Shown here piece by piece: positions 8,683 to 17,100 of a stretch of DNA of 64,000 bases; positions within the stretch are counted from its first letter, which is position 1; each line of letters begins with the position of its first letter. Made by a program: the position numbers and the translations under genes. A model generated the notes under the pieces. The model searched no databases and had not been told where the DNA came from. It saw nothing but the letters and a program-made list of their open reading frames with translations. The stretch comes from Maricaulis sp048268525. GTDB lineage: Bacteria; Pseudomonadota; Alphaproteobacteria; Caulobacterales; Maricaulaceae. Location of the stretch: positions 24,874 through 88,873 of the forward strand of contig NZ_JBLWVH010000014.1 in the NCBI RefSeq assembly GCF_048268525.1, given 5' to 3'.

Positions 8683-9308
8683 GTATCGAGCTTCTCTTTG
8701 TCGTTCTCGATTATGCCGGAATCGGCTTCTTCGCCTATTCCGGCGGCATGCTGGCGGCGCGCAAGGCGCTCGATCCCTTTGGTGCGGCGATTATTGGTGC
8801 TGTGACCGGAATGGGCGGCGGCACGTTGCGTGATATCCTTCTGGGTTCCTTGCCGGTCTATTGGATCGCCGAGCCGAAATACCTTGCGGTCGCGGTGGCC
8901 GGCGCATTGCTGGGCTATTTCACCTCGCCCTGGGCGCAGGCCATCGCCACCCGCCGCGCCGCCCTGATCTGGGCCGATGCGATCGGCCTGTCGGTCTTCT
9001 GCGTTCTGGGCGCCCAGGCCGGTCTCGCTGCTGGCGCCCATTGGACGATCGCGCTTTTGACCGGAATGATGAGTGCGGCCTTTGGCGGCCTGCTCCGGGA
9101 CATCATCGTCAATGACGTGCCGCTCGTCCTGCGCGAGGATATCTACGCGCTCGCGGCCCTCGCGGGCGCCGCCGCCTATGTCGGCGGGATGACGCTGGGT
9201 CTCAATCCAAGCCTGGTGACGCTCGGTTCGGCTTTGCTGGCGCTGGTCCTGCGCGGCTGCGCGATCCAGTTCAAATGGTCGCTGCCGGCGATCAAGCTGG
9301 GTGATTAG
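8679..9308 (+). CDS. TRIC-type cation channel family (UPF0126) protein
   Basis: A 209-residue integral membrane protein with seven hydrophobic segments arranged as an internal duplication: each half carries a Gly-rich, Arg-Asp motif, GMGGGTLRDILLG near residue 45 and AAFGGLLRDIIVNDVP near 130. This pattern marks the TRIC/YadS family (formerly UPF0126); homologues are trimeric monovalent cation channels, some linked to glycine uptake. It starts at GTG in a 4-base overlap (GTGA) with the preceding unknown membrane protein. It converges with the PLP enzyme at 9336 with a gap of 27 bases. Confidence 0.85.
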   Translation: MSIELLFVVLDYAGIGFFAYSGGMLAARKALDPFGAAIIGAVTGMGGGTLRDILLGSLPVYWIAEPKYLAVAVAGALLGYFTSPWAQAIATRRAALIWADAIGLSVFCVLGAQAGLAAGAHWTIALLTGMMSAAFGGLLRDIIVNDVPLVLREDIYALAALAGAAAYVGGMTLGLNPSLVTLGSALLALVLRGCAIQFKWSLPAIKLGD

Positions 9309-9335
9309 GGCAGGGTCGCAAGCGGTCCACAGGCT

Positions 9336-10478
9336 TCACACCTGCAGGTGACTGAGCGCTTGCCGGATATCGGCGATGAGGTCAGCCGGATCCTCCAACC
9401 CCACCGACAGGCGCACCAGATTGTCGGCCACCGGACTGTCGGGCCCCTCGATCGGCTTGCGGTGTTCGATCAGGCTTTCCACCCCGCCCAGCGAGGTCGC
9501 CTGGGTGAAAAGTCGCGTCGCGGAGGCAAAGCGGGCCGCTGCCTCATAGCCGCCGGCTATGTGCAGCGACAGCATGCCGCCAAAACCGTTGGTCATCTGA
9601 CGTGCCGCGACGGCATGACCGGGATGTTCCGGCAGTCCCGGATAGAGGACGGCCTCAAGCCCGGCCTCGCCCTGCAGCGCCAAGGCGATCGTGAGCGCAC
9701 TTGCGCTCTGCCGCTCGAAACGGACCCAGAGCGTGCGCAGGCCTCGGATCAACAGCCAGGTCTCGAAGGCCCCGGGTACCGCGCCGGTCTTGGAATGTAT
9801 CTCGCCGATCTCGGCCCAGCGATCATCGACCTCACGTGTTGCCAGAACACCGGCCAGCACGTCGGAATGGCCGTTGAGATATTTGGTCGCCGAATGCATG
9901 ACGATGTCGGCGCCCAGCGCCAGGGCCTGGGTGGTGCAGGGCGGGGCGCAGGTGGAATCCACGCCCAGCGTCGCGCCTACCGCGTGGGCAATACCGGCAG
10001 CCTTTGCGATATCGACGATTGCCCAGGACGGATTGGCCGGGCTCTCGATCCAGACCAGATCGGTATCGGGCCGCGCGGCAGCCGCGAGCGCGTCCAGGTC
10101 ACCGGGCGCGACGAGATCGAGCCTGATCCGCTGTTTCGCCGCCGCCCTCTGCAGCAGCAATTTGGCGCCGTAATACATCTCGGTCTGGGCGATCACATGG
10201 CCGCCCGTCGGCACGCTCTCGATCACGGCAGCGATGGCGGCCATGCCGGAAGAGAAGAGCTTTGCCTCCGGCGCGCCCTCCAGCATGGCCAGAACCCGGG
10301 CCGCCTGTTTCTCGGTCGGACCAGAGGGGCGGCGATAATCCTGGTCGCCGATCAGCTGATTGTCAGCGCCGCGGGCATAGGTTGTCGCCGGATGGATCGG
10401 TGGGATGACCGCGCCGGTCAGCTGGTCGATGGCGTGCATGGCCTGGACGGTGAGGGTGGTGCGGGAAGGGGCGGTCAT
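9336..10478 (-). CDS. Cys/Met metabolism PLP-dependent enzyme (cystathionine gamma-synthase/beta-lyase type)
   Basis: A 380-residue fold-type I PLP enzyme of the trans-sulfuration family. Family signatures are YRRPSGPTEKQAARVLAMLEG, SSGMAAIAAV, a phosphate-binding MYYG stretch, and HSATKYLNGHSDV with the Schiff-base Lys near residue 198. The C-terminal SLGGVESLIEHR holds the Gly-Gly-x-Glu-Ser motif common to cystathionine synthases and lyases. It could be a cystathionine gamma-synthase, O-acyl-homoserine sulfhydrylase or beta-lyase. The separate paralogue at 57572 looks more like MetC, so this one may act on an O-acyl-homoserine; sequence alone does not settle it. It stands as a single gene. 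Confidence 0.85.
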   Translation of the reverse strand: MTAPSRTTLTVQAMHAIDQLTGAVIPPIHPATTYARGADNQLIGDQDYRRPSGPTEKQAARVLAMLEGAPEAKLFSSGMAAIAAVIESVPTGGHVIAQTEMYYGAKLLLQRAAAKQRIRLDLVAPGDLDALAAAARPDTDLVWIESPANPSWAIVDIAKAAGIAHAVGATLGVDSTCAPPCTTQALALGADIVMHSATKYLNGHSDVLAGVLATREVDDRWAEIGEIHSKTGAVPGAFETWLLIRGLRTLWVRFERQSASALTIALALQGEAGLEAVLYPGLPEHPGHAVAARQMTNGFGGMLSLHIAGGYEAAARFASATRLFTQATSLGGVESLIEHRKPIEGPDSPVADNLVRLSVGLEDPADLIADIRQALSHLQV

Positions 10479-10583
10479 GGGCAGGTCCGGGCGTTGGTGA
10501 ATGCTGGCCTGAGACTACAGCGTTTGCGGGATGCTGACATGTTTGCGGCGCACGCGTCGCTCCACATCGCGTCACAACACTCC

Positions 10584-10733
10584 GTCATCCCGGACGGAGC
10601 CCTGACTTGATCAGGGCGCAGATCCGGGACCCAAAAGCCCGGTGTGGCCGACATCAGCGCGTATGGGTCCCGGCTCTACGGCCTGCTTTCGCAGGCCATT
10701 CGGCCGGGATGACAAATGCCGGGATGACAAATG
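10584..10733. repeat. Mosaic palindromic intergenic repeat with a 15-bp tandem end
   Basis: This noncoding stretch is built from nested inverted repeats. The outer pair is GTCATCCCGG (10584-10593) against CCGGGATGAC (10704-10713). An inner pair is CCGGGACCC (10624-10632) and GGGTCCCGG (10665-10673). Inside are the hairpins CCCTGA-CTTGA-TCAGGG (10600-10616) and GGCCTGC-TTTC-GCAGGCC (10680-10697). The right end repeats CCGGGATGACAAATG twice in tandem (10704-10733). This architecture matches the dispersed RIME/REP-like elements of alphaproteobacteria. No gene lies in 10479-10949. Confidence 0.75.
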
Positions 10734-10773
10734 GTAGTCACGACGATTTTGTCGCAAGCCGCGCCTCGCGCGG

Positions 10774-10917
10774 AGCCGACCTTAAATCACTTGTCAGCCA
10801 GCGGGCCGTATCCGGTTCTTGAGGTCAAGGGCGCCGCAGGCCCCGCTTCGCGGTTTAAACCCTTGAGCTCAAGAACCGGATACGGCTTTCTCTCGGCAAG
10901 TAATTTATGGCGGGGTG
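10774..10917. repeat. Long imperfect inverted repeat (hairpin element)
   Basis: Two arms of 27 bases, 10805-10831 and 10860-10886, match as an inverted repeat with a single mismatch and enclose a 28-base loop. The similarity continues outward more weakly (TAAATCACTTG on the left against the complement TAAATTACTTG on the right), giving a hairpin of about 140 bases in total. The loop and right arm contain two perfect palindromes, GGTTTAAACC (10852-10861) and CTTGAGCTCAAG (10862-10873). A further small hairpin, CCGCGC-CTC-GCGCGG, sits just outside at about 10757-10771. No transposase gene is nearby, so this is either a non-autonomous (MITE-like) element or a structured RNA. Confidence 0.7.
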
Positions 10918-10949
10918 AGCGCTGAGAGCGCCCAGCCGCGCTTTTGAAC

Positions 10950-11486
10950 TCAACGCGAGGGTCGGGAAGTCCGGTTTTTGACGTTTGCCATCCCGCCTTC
11001 GACGCCCACGAACAGAATGGCGGCCAAAATTGGCATCGCGAATGCCGCAACGACATAAAGGAAATTGGGAACGTAGATACGTTGCCAAAACGCGACATAG
11101 AGAACGCGATCATCGGTGTATGTGAGTCTGGCCATGTCGTGGCCGAGCACGGATGCTGCCACCCAGGCAATTACGCTGCCGACGACAAGGCCAAATAAAA
11201 TGGCGGCGGTCCTTGCCACGAGGCGGTCGGCGGGCATCCCGAGAAACCAGATTGGGCCAAGCAGCAAGACGAGAAACGGGTAAAAGCCATGCTCAAACAC
11301 GTTTCCCAAGGCATTGATAACAATATCTGAACGCCAGTGTTCGCGTTCCCCGCCCGGGTGGAACCAAGGATTGTACAGCTCAAAAGCGATGACAAAGATC
11401 AAACCGCTTGTGATCAGGGCCGCTAGCCACGCAACGAAAATGGCCAAGCCCAAGCGGGTCAAAAAACCTGTATTCGCGACCTTCAT
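10950..11486 (-). CDS. Hypothetical four-helix membrane protein
   Basis: A 178-residue protein with four hydrophobic segments (about residues 10-32, 60-80, 84-108 and 140-165). I recognise no family. The ATG at 11486 overlaps the TGA stop of hemB in ATGA, so it is translated downstream of hemB on the same mRNA. A much longer reading frame continues upstream in the same frame, but there it is only a shadow of hemB. The last residues (NVKNRTSRPSR) are encoded next to the repeat block at 10774-10917, so the original C-terminus may have been altered when that element arrived. No functional clue comes from the hemB link. Confidence 0.65.
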   Translation of the reverse strand: MKVANTGFLTRLGLAIFVAWLAALITSGLIFVIAFELYNPWFHPGGEREHWRSDIVINALGNVFEHGFYPFLVLLLGPIWFLGMPADRLVARTAAILFGLVVGSVIAWVAASVLGHDMARLTYTDDRVLYVAFWQRIYVPNFLYVVAAFAMPILAAILFVGVEGGMANVKNRTSRPSR

Positions 11487-12457
11487 CCCAGCTTCCTCGC
11501 TGCGCGCCTCGCAAAATACGTCACAACCCCCGCCGCGCCGGCGCGTTTGAACGCCAGCAGGCTCTCCATCATCACCCGCTCGCCATCGATCCAGCCATTG
11601 GCGGCAGCGGCTTCGATCATCGCGTACTCGCCGGAGACCTGGAAGGCATAGACCGGGACGGGGAAGGTGTCGGAGAGGGCGCGGACGATGTCGAGATAGG
11701 GCAGGCCGGGCTTGACCATGACCATGTCGGCGCCCTCGGCGATGTCGAGTTCGACCTCGCGCAGGCATTCATCGCGATTGGACGGGTCCATCTGATAGGT
11801 CTGCTTGTCGCCCTTCAGGGCCGCCGAACCGATCGCCTCGCGATAGGGGCCGTAAAACCCCGAGGCGTATTTGGCGGCGTAGGAGAGGATCATCGTGTCG
11901 TGATGGCCTTCACCCTCCAACGCCTCGCGAATGGCGCCGATCCGGCCATCCATCATGTCGGACGGGGCGACGACATCGCAGCCGGCATCGGCCTGGACGA
12001 GCGCCTGTTCGATCAGGCGTTCAACGGTCTCGTCATTGGCGATCCGGTCGCCCTGCAGAATGCCGTCATGGCCGTGCGTGGTGAAGGGGTCGAGCGCGAC
12101 ATCGCAGACCACACCGAGATCGGGGGCAGCATCCTTGATGGTGCGGATGGCGTTGGGGACGAGGCCGTCCGGATTGAGCGCTTCGGACCCGGCATCGTCT
12201 TTTTTGGCTGGATCGATATGCGGGAAGATCGCTATCGCCGGAATGCCCAGCGCGTGGGCTTCTTTGGCCGCCTTCGCCAGTGCAGCGAGGGAGAGGCGCT
12301 CGACGCCCGGCATGGCGGCGACCGGCTCGACCGGGTCGGCGGTGTCTGAGACCACGACCGACCAGATCAGGTCATTCACCGACAGGGAGTTTTCGCGCAC
12401 GAGGCGGCGTGACCAGTCGGCCTGGCGGGTGCGGCGAAGGCGGGTATTGGGATACAT
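11483..12457 (-). CDS. hemB: Delta-aminolevulinic acid dehydratase (porphobilinogen synthase)
   Basis: A 324-residue cytoplasmic enzyme that condenses two 5-aminolevulinate molecules to porphobilinogen, the second committed step of heme synthesis. Both active-site Lys regions are visible: ILSYAAKYASGFYGPYRE and ADMVMVKPGLPYLDIVR, the latter carrying the Schiff-base Lys. The metal-site region reads CDVALDPFTTHGHDG, in which Asp residues replace the three Cys of the zinc enzymes, marking the Mg2+-dependent bacterial type. ATG at 12457 is preceded by AGAGG. The reading frame extends further upstream, but the sequence MYPNTRLRRTR is the usual family start. hemA lies 5 kb away on the other strand. 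Confidence 0.95.
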   Translation of the reverse strand: MYPNTRLRRTRQADWSRRLVRENSLSVNDLIWSVVVSDTADPVEPVAAMPGVERLSLAALAKAAKEAHALGIPAIAIFPHIDPAKKDDAGSEALNPDGLVPNAIRTIKDAAPDLGVVCDVALDPFTTHGHDGILQGDRIANDETVERLIEQALVQADAGCDVVAPSDMMDGRIGAIREALEGEGHHDTMILSYAAKYASGFYGPYREAIGSAALKGDKQTYQMDPSNRDECLREVELDIAEGADMVMVKPGLPYLDIVRALSDTFPVPVYAFQVSGEYAMIEAAAANGWIDGERVMMESLLAFKRAGAAGVVTYFARRAARKLG

Positions 12458-12591
12458 GTCGGCCTCTGGTTTTGTTCGTCTGCAATGACATATCAAACTT
12501 GCCGCCGCGGCAAACCCGCGTTACGGCTCCGGCCAAAGCCGTCGGACAAGATTTGTCCGCCAAACAACCCAATAGCAACAGGAGTGCTGCT

Positions 12592-13728
<1,137 letters not shown>

Positions 13729-13734
13729 GGGCAA

Positions 13735-14175
13735 GTGAGCGATGCGCTAGACATCATCGCGCAAGACAGTCGCGGCGGTTTGTCGTGGATCGTCTGTCGC
13801 GAGTATTCCTCCGGTTCAGCCCGAGCCCGGCTGGACCGATTGGCGCCCAATCTCCCGCTTGGTCTGTCATCCGGATTTGCCAACCCGCTCGGTCGTGGAT
13901 GGCGTGATGAGCCCGTCGACGTCGCACTGCACCGTTTGAACAATTGGCGCGCCTCGGCCAAGGACGACATTTTTATCCGAACGCGCGCGGACTACAGGTC
14001 CATCAAGACGTTCGCGTCTTATTTCACTGACAGCGCCCGTGCGTTTTGCAATAGAGAGCAAATCTCTGCCACGGCGTCAGCCCATACCCCGATGTCCCCG
14101 GCGACTTTTGATTTTGCCACGGGTCTCGTGGAGGGGGACCTCGTAGGGATTTTATGTGTGCAGTTGGACGTCTAA
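13735..14175 (+). CDS. Hypothetical protein between two valine-degradation genes
   Basis: A possible 146-residue protein beginning at GTG, 6 bases after the acyl-CoA dehydrogenase stop, with GGGGCA just upstream. It is soluble, rich in Arg, Ser and Asp, and has no motif I recognise (RADYRSIKTFASYFTDSARAF is its most helical stretch). Codon use is acceptable for the genome but less GC-biased at third positions than the flanking genes, as is the following 120-base noncoding stretch. With the toxin-antitoxin pair it forms an interruption of about 1.2 kb in the catabolic genes. It may be a decayed or acquired gene; that it is translated at all is uncertain. Confidence 0.4.
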   Translation: MSDALDIIAQDSRGGLSWIVCREYSSGSARARLDRLAPNLPLGLSSGFANPLGRGWRDEPVDVALHRLNNWRASAKDDIFIRTRADYRSIKTFASYFTDSARAFCNREQISATASAHTPMSPATFDFATGLVEGDLVGILCVQLDV

Positions 14176-14237
14176 TAGCTCTGAGGTGATGCCGAGGGGC
14201 TTTCGTGGCGGCGCTGCGGGCAATCACCTTGCCTTGT

Positions 14238-14285
14238 TTGCAATGGTCGACAGCAACGTTATATTCTGACCAGAATTATGGTCAG
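14238..14285 (+). promoter_or_regulatory. Promoter and operator of the toxin-antitoxin pair
   Basis: A -35 TTGCAA (14238-14243) and -10 TATATT (14260-14265) are separated by 16 bases. Immediately after the -10 comes a 20-base dyad, CTGACCAGAATTATGGTCAG (14266-14285), matching its reverse complement at 18 of 20 positions. It covers the expected transcription start and ends 9 bases before the antitoxin ATG, the usual place for an operator bound by a VapB/Phd-type antitoxin and its toxin complex. The pair thus appears to have its own promoter within the catabolic gene run. Confidence 0.65.
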
Positions 14286-14294
14286 GAGACTCGC

Positions 14295-14558
14295 ATGATC
14301 GAGATCGGTGTCCTGGAAGCCAAAACGCGGCTCTCCGCTTTGCTGGAAATGATCGAGCGGGGCGAGGGGCCGATTGTCATCACCCGTTATGGCAAGCGCG
14401 TGGCAGTCCTGTCGAAGGACGTGGCCTACGCCGAACCGCCCCGCCTGTCGGGCGAGACATTGGCGGCACGGCTGAAGGCTTTTCGCGACAGCCAGAGGGC
14501 GGCGCCGGACCTTGACGGATTGTCCTGGGACGAGCTGAAGGACGAGACAAGGAAATGA
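14295..14558 (+). CDS. Type II antitoxin, Phd/YefM (VapB) type
   Basis: An 87-residue antitoxin. The N-terminal half, IGVLEAKTRLSALLEMIERG followed by ITRYGKRVAVLS, is the Phd/YefM DNA-binding fold that dimerises on the operator; the C-terminal part is polar and ends in a Trp/Glu-rich stretch (LDGLSWDELKDETRK) that would bind and cover the toxin. ATG at 14295 is preceded by AGGAG; the frame is open upstream to 14205 but without a good site. It overlaps the toxin gene by four bases (ATGA). It is expected to neutralise the PIN-domain toxin and to repress the promoter at 14238-14285. Confidence 0.85.
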   Translation: MIEIGVLEAKTRLSALLEMIERGEGPIVITRYGKRVAVLSKDVAYAEPPRLSGETLAARLKAFRDSQRAAPDLDGLSWDELKDETRK

Positions 14559-14968
14559 CCCGGCTTGTCGTCGATGCATCGGCCGCGATCAGCTGGTTTG
14601 TTGCGTCGCAGTCAGGGCCACGCAGCGCGGGCTTTGAGCCGCGGCTGGTCGCTTATGAACTGATCGCCCCGGATGTCTTCGCTTGGGAGATGGCCAATCT
14701 CTTCCGGCGCTTTGCCCGGGCCGGTGCGCTGGAGTTCGACAGTGCGATGGGACTCTTCGATGAGTTGGGAATCGCGTTCCCCCGGTCCCGGTCGGCGAGT
14801 GAGATTTTCAGTCTCGCACCACTGGCGCTCGATTTGGGCCTGAGCTTGTTTGACGCGGCCTATCTAGCCCTCGCTGTGGAATCGGAAGCCGAACTGGTCT
14901 CCCGTGACCGCGCCCTGTTGACGGCGGCGCGGGCGCACGCCATCCCGTGTCACGACTTGAGTGAGTAG
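14555..14968 (+). CDS. vapC: PIN-domain ribonuclease toxin, VapC family
   Basis: A 137-residue PIN-domain protein. The acidic residues of the Mg2+-dependent RNase site are all present: Asp7 in LVVDASA, Glu45 in WEMANLF, Asp100 in LFDAAYLALA and Asp118 in SRDRALL. VapC toxins inhibit translation by cleaving a specific tRNA or rRNA site; the target here is unknown. The gene overlaps its antitoxin by four bases and ends 12 bases before the 3-hydroxyisobutyryl-CoA hydrolase gene, so read-through from the toxin-antitoxin promoter could drive the catabolic genes downstream. Confidence 0.88.
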   Translation: MTRLVVDASAAISWFVASQSGPRSAGFEPRLVAYELIAPDVFAWEMANLFRRFARAGALEFDSAMGLFDELGIAFPRSRSASEIFSLAPLALDLGLSLFDAAYLALAVESEAELVSRDRALLTAARAHAIPCHDLSE

Positions 14969-14980
14969 AGCGGAGCCAAC

Positions 14981-16036
14981 ATGACCGACCAACCCGAAAT
15001 CATCGCCCGCAAGATTGGCCAGGTCGGCCGGATCACGCTCAATCGTCCCAAGGCGCTCAATGCGCTGACCCATGGCATGTGCCTGTCGATGATCGAAGCG
15101 CTGCAAGCCTGGCGCGATGATGACGCCGTTCAGGCCATCGTCGTGGACGGGGCTGGCGAGAAGGGGTTTTGCGCTGGCGGGGATATTCTCCAGTTGCACA
15201 ATTCCGGCAAGGCGGGCGACGACAAGGCCTGGCTGTTCTGGCGTGACGAGTACCAGCTCAACACGCTCATCCATCACTATCCCAAACCCTATGTCGCCCT
15301 GATTGACGGCATCACCATGGGCGGCGGTGTGGGTGTGTCGGTGCATGGCTCGCACCGGGTCGCCGGCGACCGGACGATGCTGGCCATGCCGGAAACCGGG
15401 ATCGGCTTTCACCCGGATGTTGGCGGCGCCTATTTCCTGCCGCGCCTTTCTGGCGAGATCGGTACCTGGATGGGCCTGACCGGCGCCCGCCTGAAAGCGC
15501 CTGACTGTGTCGCGGCGGGTCTGGCGACGCATTACTGCCCGTCAGGCCAGTACGATACGCTCATTGAGGCGCTTGAGAGTGCCGACCTGACCGGTGAGGA
15601 CTCTCTGGAAGTCCTGCTCGAGGAATTCTCCGGTGATCCGGGTGACAGCGATTTGTCCGTGACCGGAGGCCTGATTGATGCGGCTTTTGCCGGTGACAGT
15701 GTGGACGACATCCTCGCTCGGATCGAAGCGGCGGGTGATCCCTGGTCGGCCAAGCAGGCGAAAATCCTCGGCACCAAGTCTCCGACTGCCCTGAAGCTGA
15801 CCCTGGCCTGCCTGCGCAAGGGTGCCGAGCTCTCGTTTGAGGATGTGATGCGCCAGGACCTGCGCGTATCGAGTTGGTGCCTGACCGGGACCGATTTCTA
15901 CGAGGGCGTCCGCGCGGTCATCATCGACAAGGATCATGCACCGAAATGGGCGCCGGCTGCGGATGACGCCGCGATTGAAAAGGCCTTCGCACCGCTTGAT
16001 GCGGCCCATGAGATGAGCTTTCTCGACGAGGCCTGA
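14981..16036 (+). CDS. 3-hydroxyisobutyryl-CoA hydrolase (enoyl-CoA hydratase/isomerase family)
   Basis: A 351-residue crotonase-fold protein of the HIBCH type, which hydrolyses 3-hydroxyisobutyryl-CoA to 3-hydroxyisobutyrate in valine degradation. The oxyanion-hole loops are EKGFCAGGDILQL and DGITMGGGVGVSVHG. The stretch MPETGIGFHPDVGGAYFLPRL, with Glu and Asp at the active-site positions, separates hydrolases from ordinary hydratases. The length exceeds that of simple enoyl-CoA hydratases (about 260) by the C-terminal extension usual in HIBCH. ATG at 14981 is preceded by CGGAG. It lies 12 bases after vapC and 67 before the dehydrogenase of the next step. Confidence 0.92.
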   Translation: MTDQPEIIARKIGQVGRITLNRPKALNALTHGMCLSMIEALQAWRDDDAVQAIVVDGAGEKGFCAGGDILQLHNSGKAGDDKAWLFWRDEYQLNTLIHHYPKPYVALIDGITMGGGVGVSVHGSHRVAGDRTMLAMPETGIGFHPDVGGAYFLPRLSGEIGTWMGLTGARLKAPDCVAAGLATHYCPSGQYDTLIEALESADLTGEDSLEVLLEEFSGDPGDSDLSVTGGLIDAAFAGDSVDDILARIEAAGDPWSAKQAKILGTKSPTALKLTLACLRKGAELSFEDVMRQDLRVSSWCLTGTDFYEGVRAVIIDKDHAPKWAPAADDAAIEKAFAPLDAAHEMSFLDEA

Positions 16037-16103
16037 CGGTCACGACACGCAGACCACCAGCAAGACACCACGAAGAACACCATTATCCACCGGGGAGAAA
16101 AAT

Positions 16104-16997
16104 ATGGCCCGCATCGCCTTTATCGGACTTGGAAACATGGGCTCCGGCATGGCCGCCAACCTGGTCAAGGCCGGGCACGAGGTTCACGCCTTTGACCTCA
16201 GCGCCGATGCGGTCGCGCAAGCGGTCGGGCAGGGCGCCGTAGCCGCTTCCAGCGCACCCGACGCCGTCACCGGGTCGGATGCGGTGGTGACCATGCTGCC
16301 CGCGGGCAAGCATGTGCGCGGTGTCTATGAAGGCCAGATATTCGAGGCCGCAGCCCTGGGCACGCTCTTCCTTGATTGCTCCACCATCGATGTCGACAGC
16401 GCCCGTCATGTCGGTGGCCTGGCCGTCGACAAGGGCTTCCGCTTCGTCGACGCCCCGGTTTCCGGCGGCGTCGCGGCTGCCCAGGGCGGCACGCTGACAT
16501 TCATGGTCGGCGGTAGTGAAGCGGACTTCGCGGCGGCTGAACCGATCCTCGACGCCATGGGCAAGGCAGTGATCCGGGCCGGCGATGTCGGGGCAGGCCA
16601 GGCGGCCAAGATCTGCAACAACATGCTGCTGGCGATCACCATGATCGGAACCTGTGAGGCCTTTGCCCTGGCGGAAAAGCTGGGACTGGACGCGCAGAAT
16701 TTCTTCGACATCTCGTCCAAGGCGTCCGGCCAGTCCTGGTCGATGACGTCTTATTGCCCGGTGCCGGGCCCGATCCCGACCACGCCGGCCAATAATGGCT
16801 ACACGCCCGGTTTTGCCACGGCGATGATGCTGAAGGATCTCAAGCTGGCCCAGGACGCCGCCCAGAATGCCGGTGCGACCACGCCGCTCGGTGCGCAGGC
16901 TGAAGCGCTCTACGCCATGTTTGACAATCTGGGCGGTGGGGCATCCGACTTCTCGGGTATCTACAAATTGCTCGATGGCAGCTGGGACAAGCGTTGA
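16104..16997 (+). CDS. mmsB: 3-hydroxyisobutyrate dehydrogenase
   Basis: A 297-residue NAD+-dependent enzyme that oxidises 3-hydroxyisobutyrate to methylmalonate semialdehyde. The Rossmann motif is FIGLGNMGSGMAANL, followed by AFDLS, whose Asp favours NAD+. The substrate loop is DAPVSGGVAAAQGG and the catalytic Lys lies in GAGQAAKICNNM. The stretch SYCPVPGPIPTTPANNGYTPGF is characteristic of true MmsB rather than its tartronate-semialdehyde paralogues. ATG at 16104 follows GGGGAGAAAAAT. Together with the genes at 12592 and 14981 it covers three successive steps of valine catabolism. Confidence 0.93.
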   Translation: MARIAFIGLGNMGSGMAANLVKAGHEVHAFDLSADAVAQAVGQGAVAASSAPDAVTGSDAVVTMLPAGKHVRGVYEGQIFEAAALGTLFLDCSTIDVDSARHVGGLAVDKGFRFVDAPVSGGVAAAQGGTLTFMVGGSEADFAAAEPILDAMGKAVIRAGDVGAGQAAKICNNMLLAITMIGTCEAFALAEKLGLDAQNFFDISSKASGQSWSMTSYCPVPGPIPTTPANNGYTPGFATAMMLKDLKLAQDAAQNAGATTPLGAQAEALYAMFDNLGGGASDFSGIYKLLDGSWDKR

Positions 16998-17100
16998 CAG
17001 CAATTTAACCAAGCCCGTTAAGGGGATTTTCGCCCTTTGCCGCTAGCCTCAACTCCGTAAGCAATAAAACGACCATCAAAGGTCGGGTGGAGTGTGTGTG

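Noticed and set aside
10950..11768. Extended reading of the membrane-protein gene into hemB
   Set aside because: The upstream half lies on the hemB coding sequence in another frame and reads as Arg/His-rich noise; the ATG overlapping the hemB stop is the natural start.
14024..14227. Minus-strand frame inside and after the orphan gene at 13735
   Set aside because: Composition is atypical, with no ribosome binding site; it looks like a shadow.
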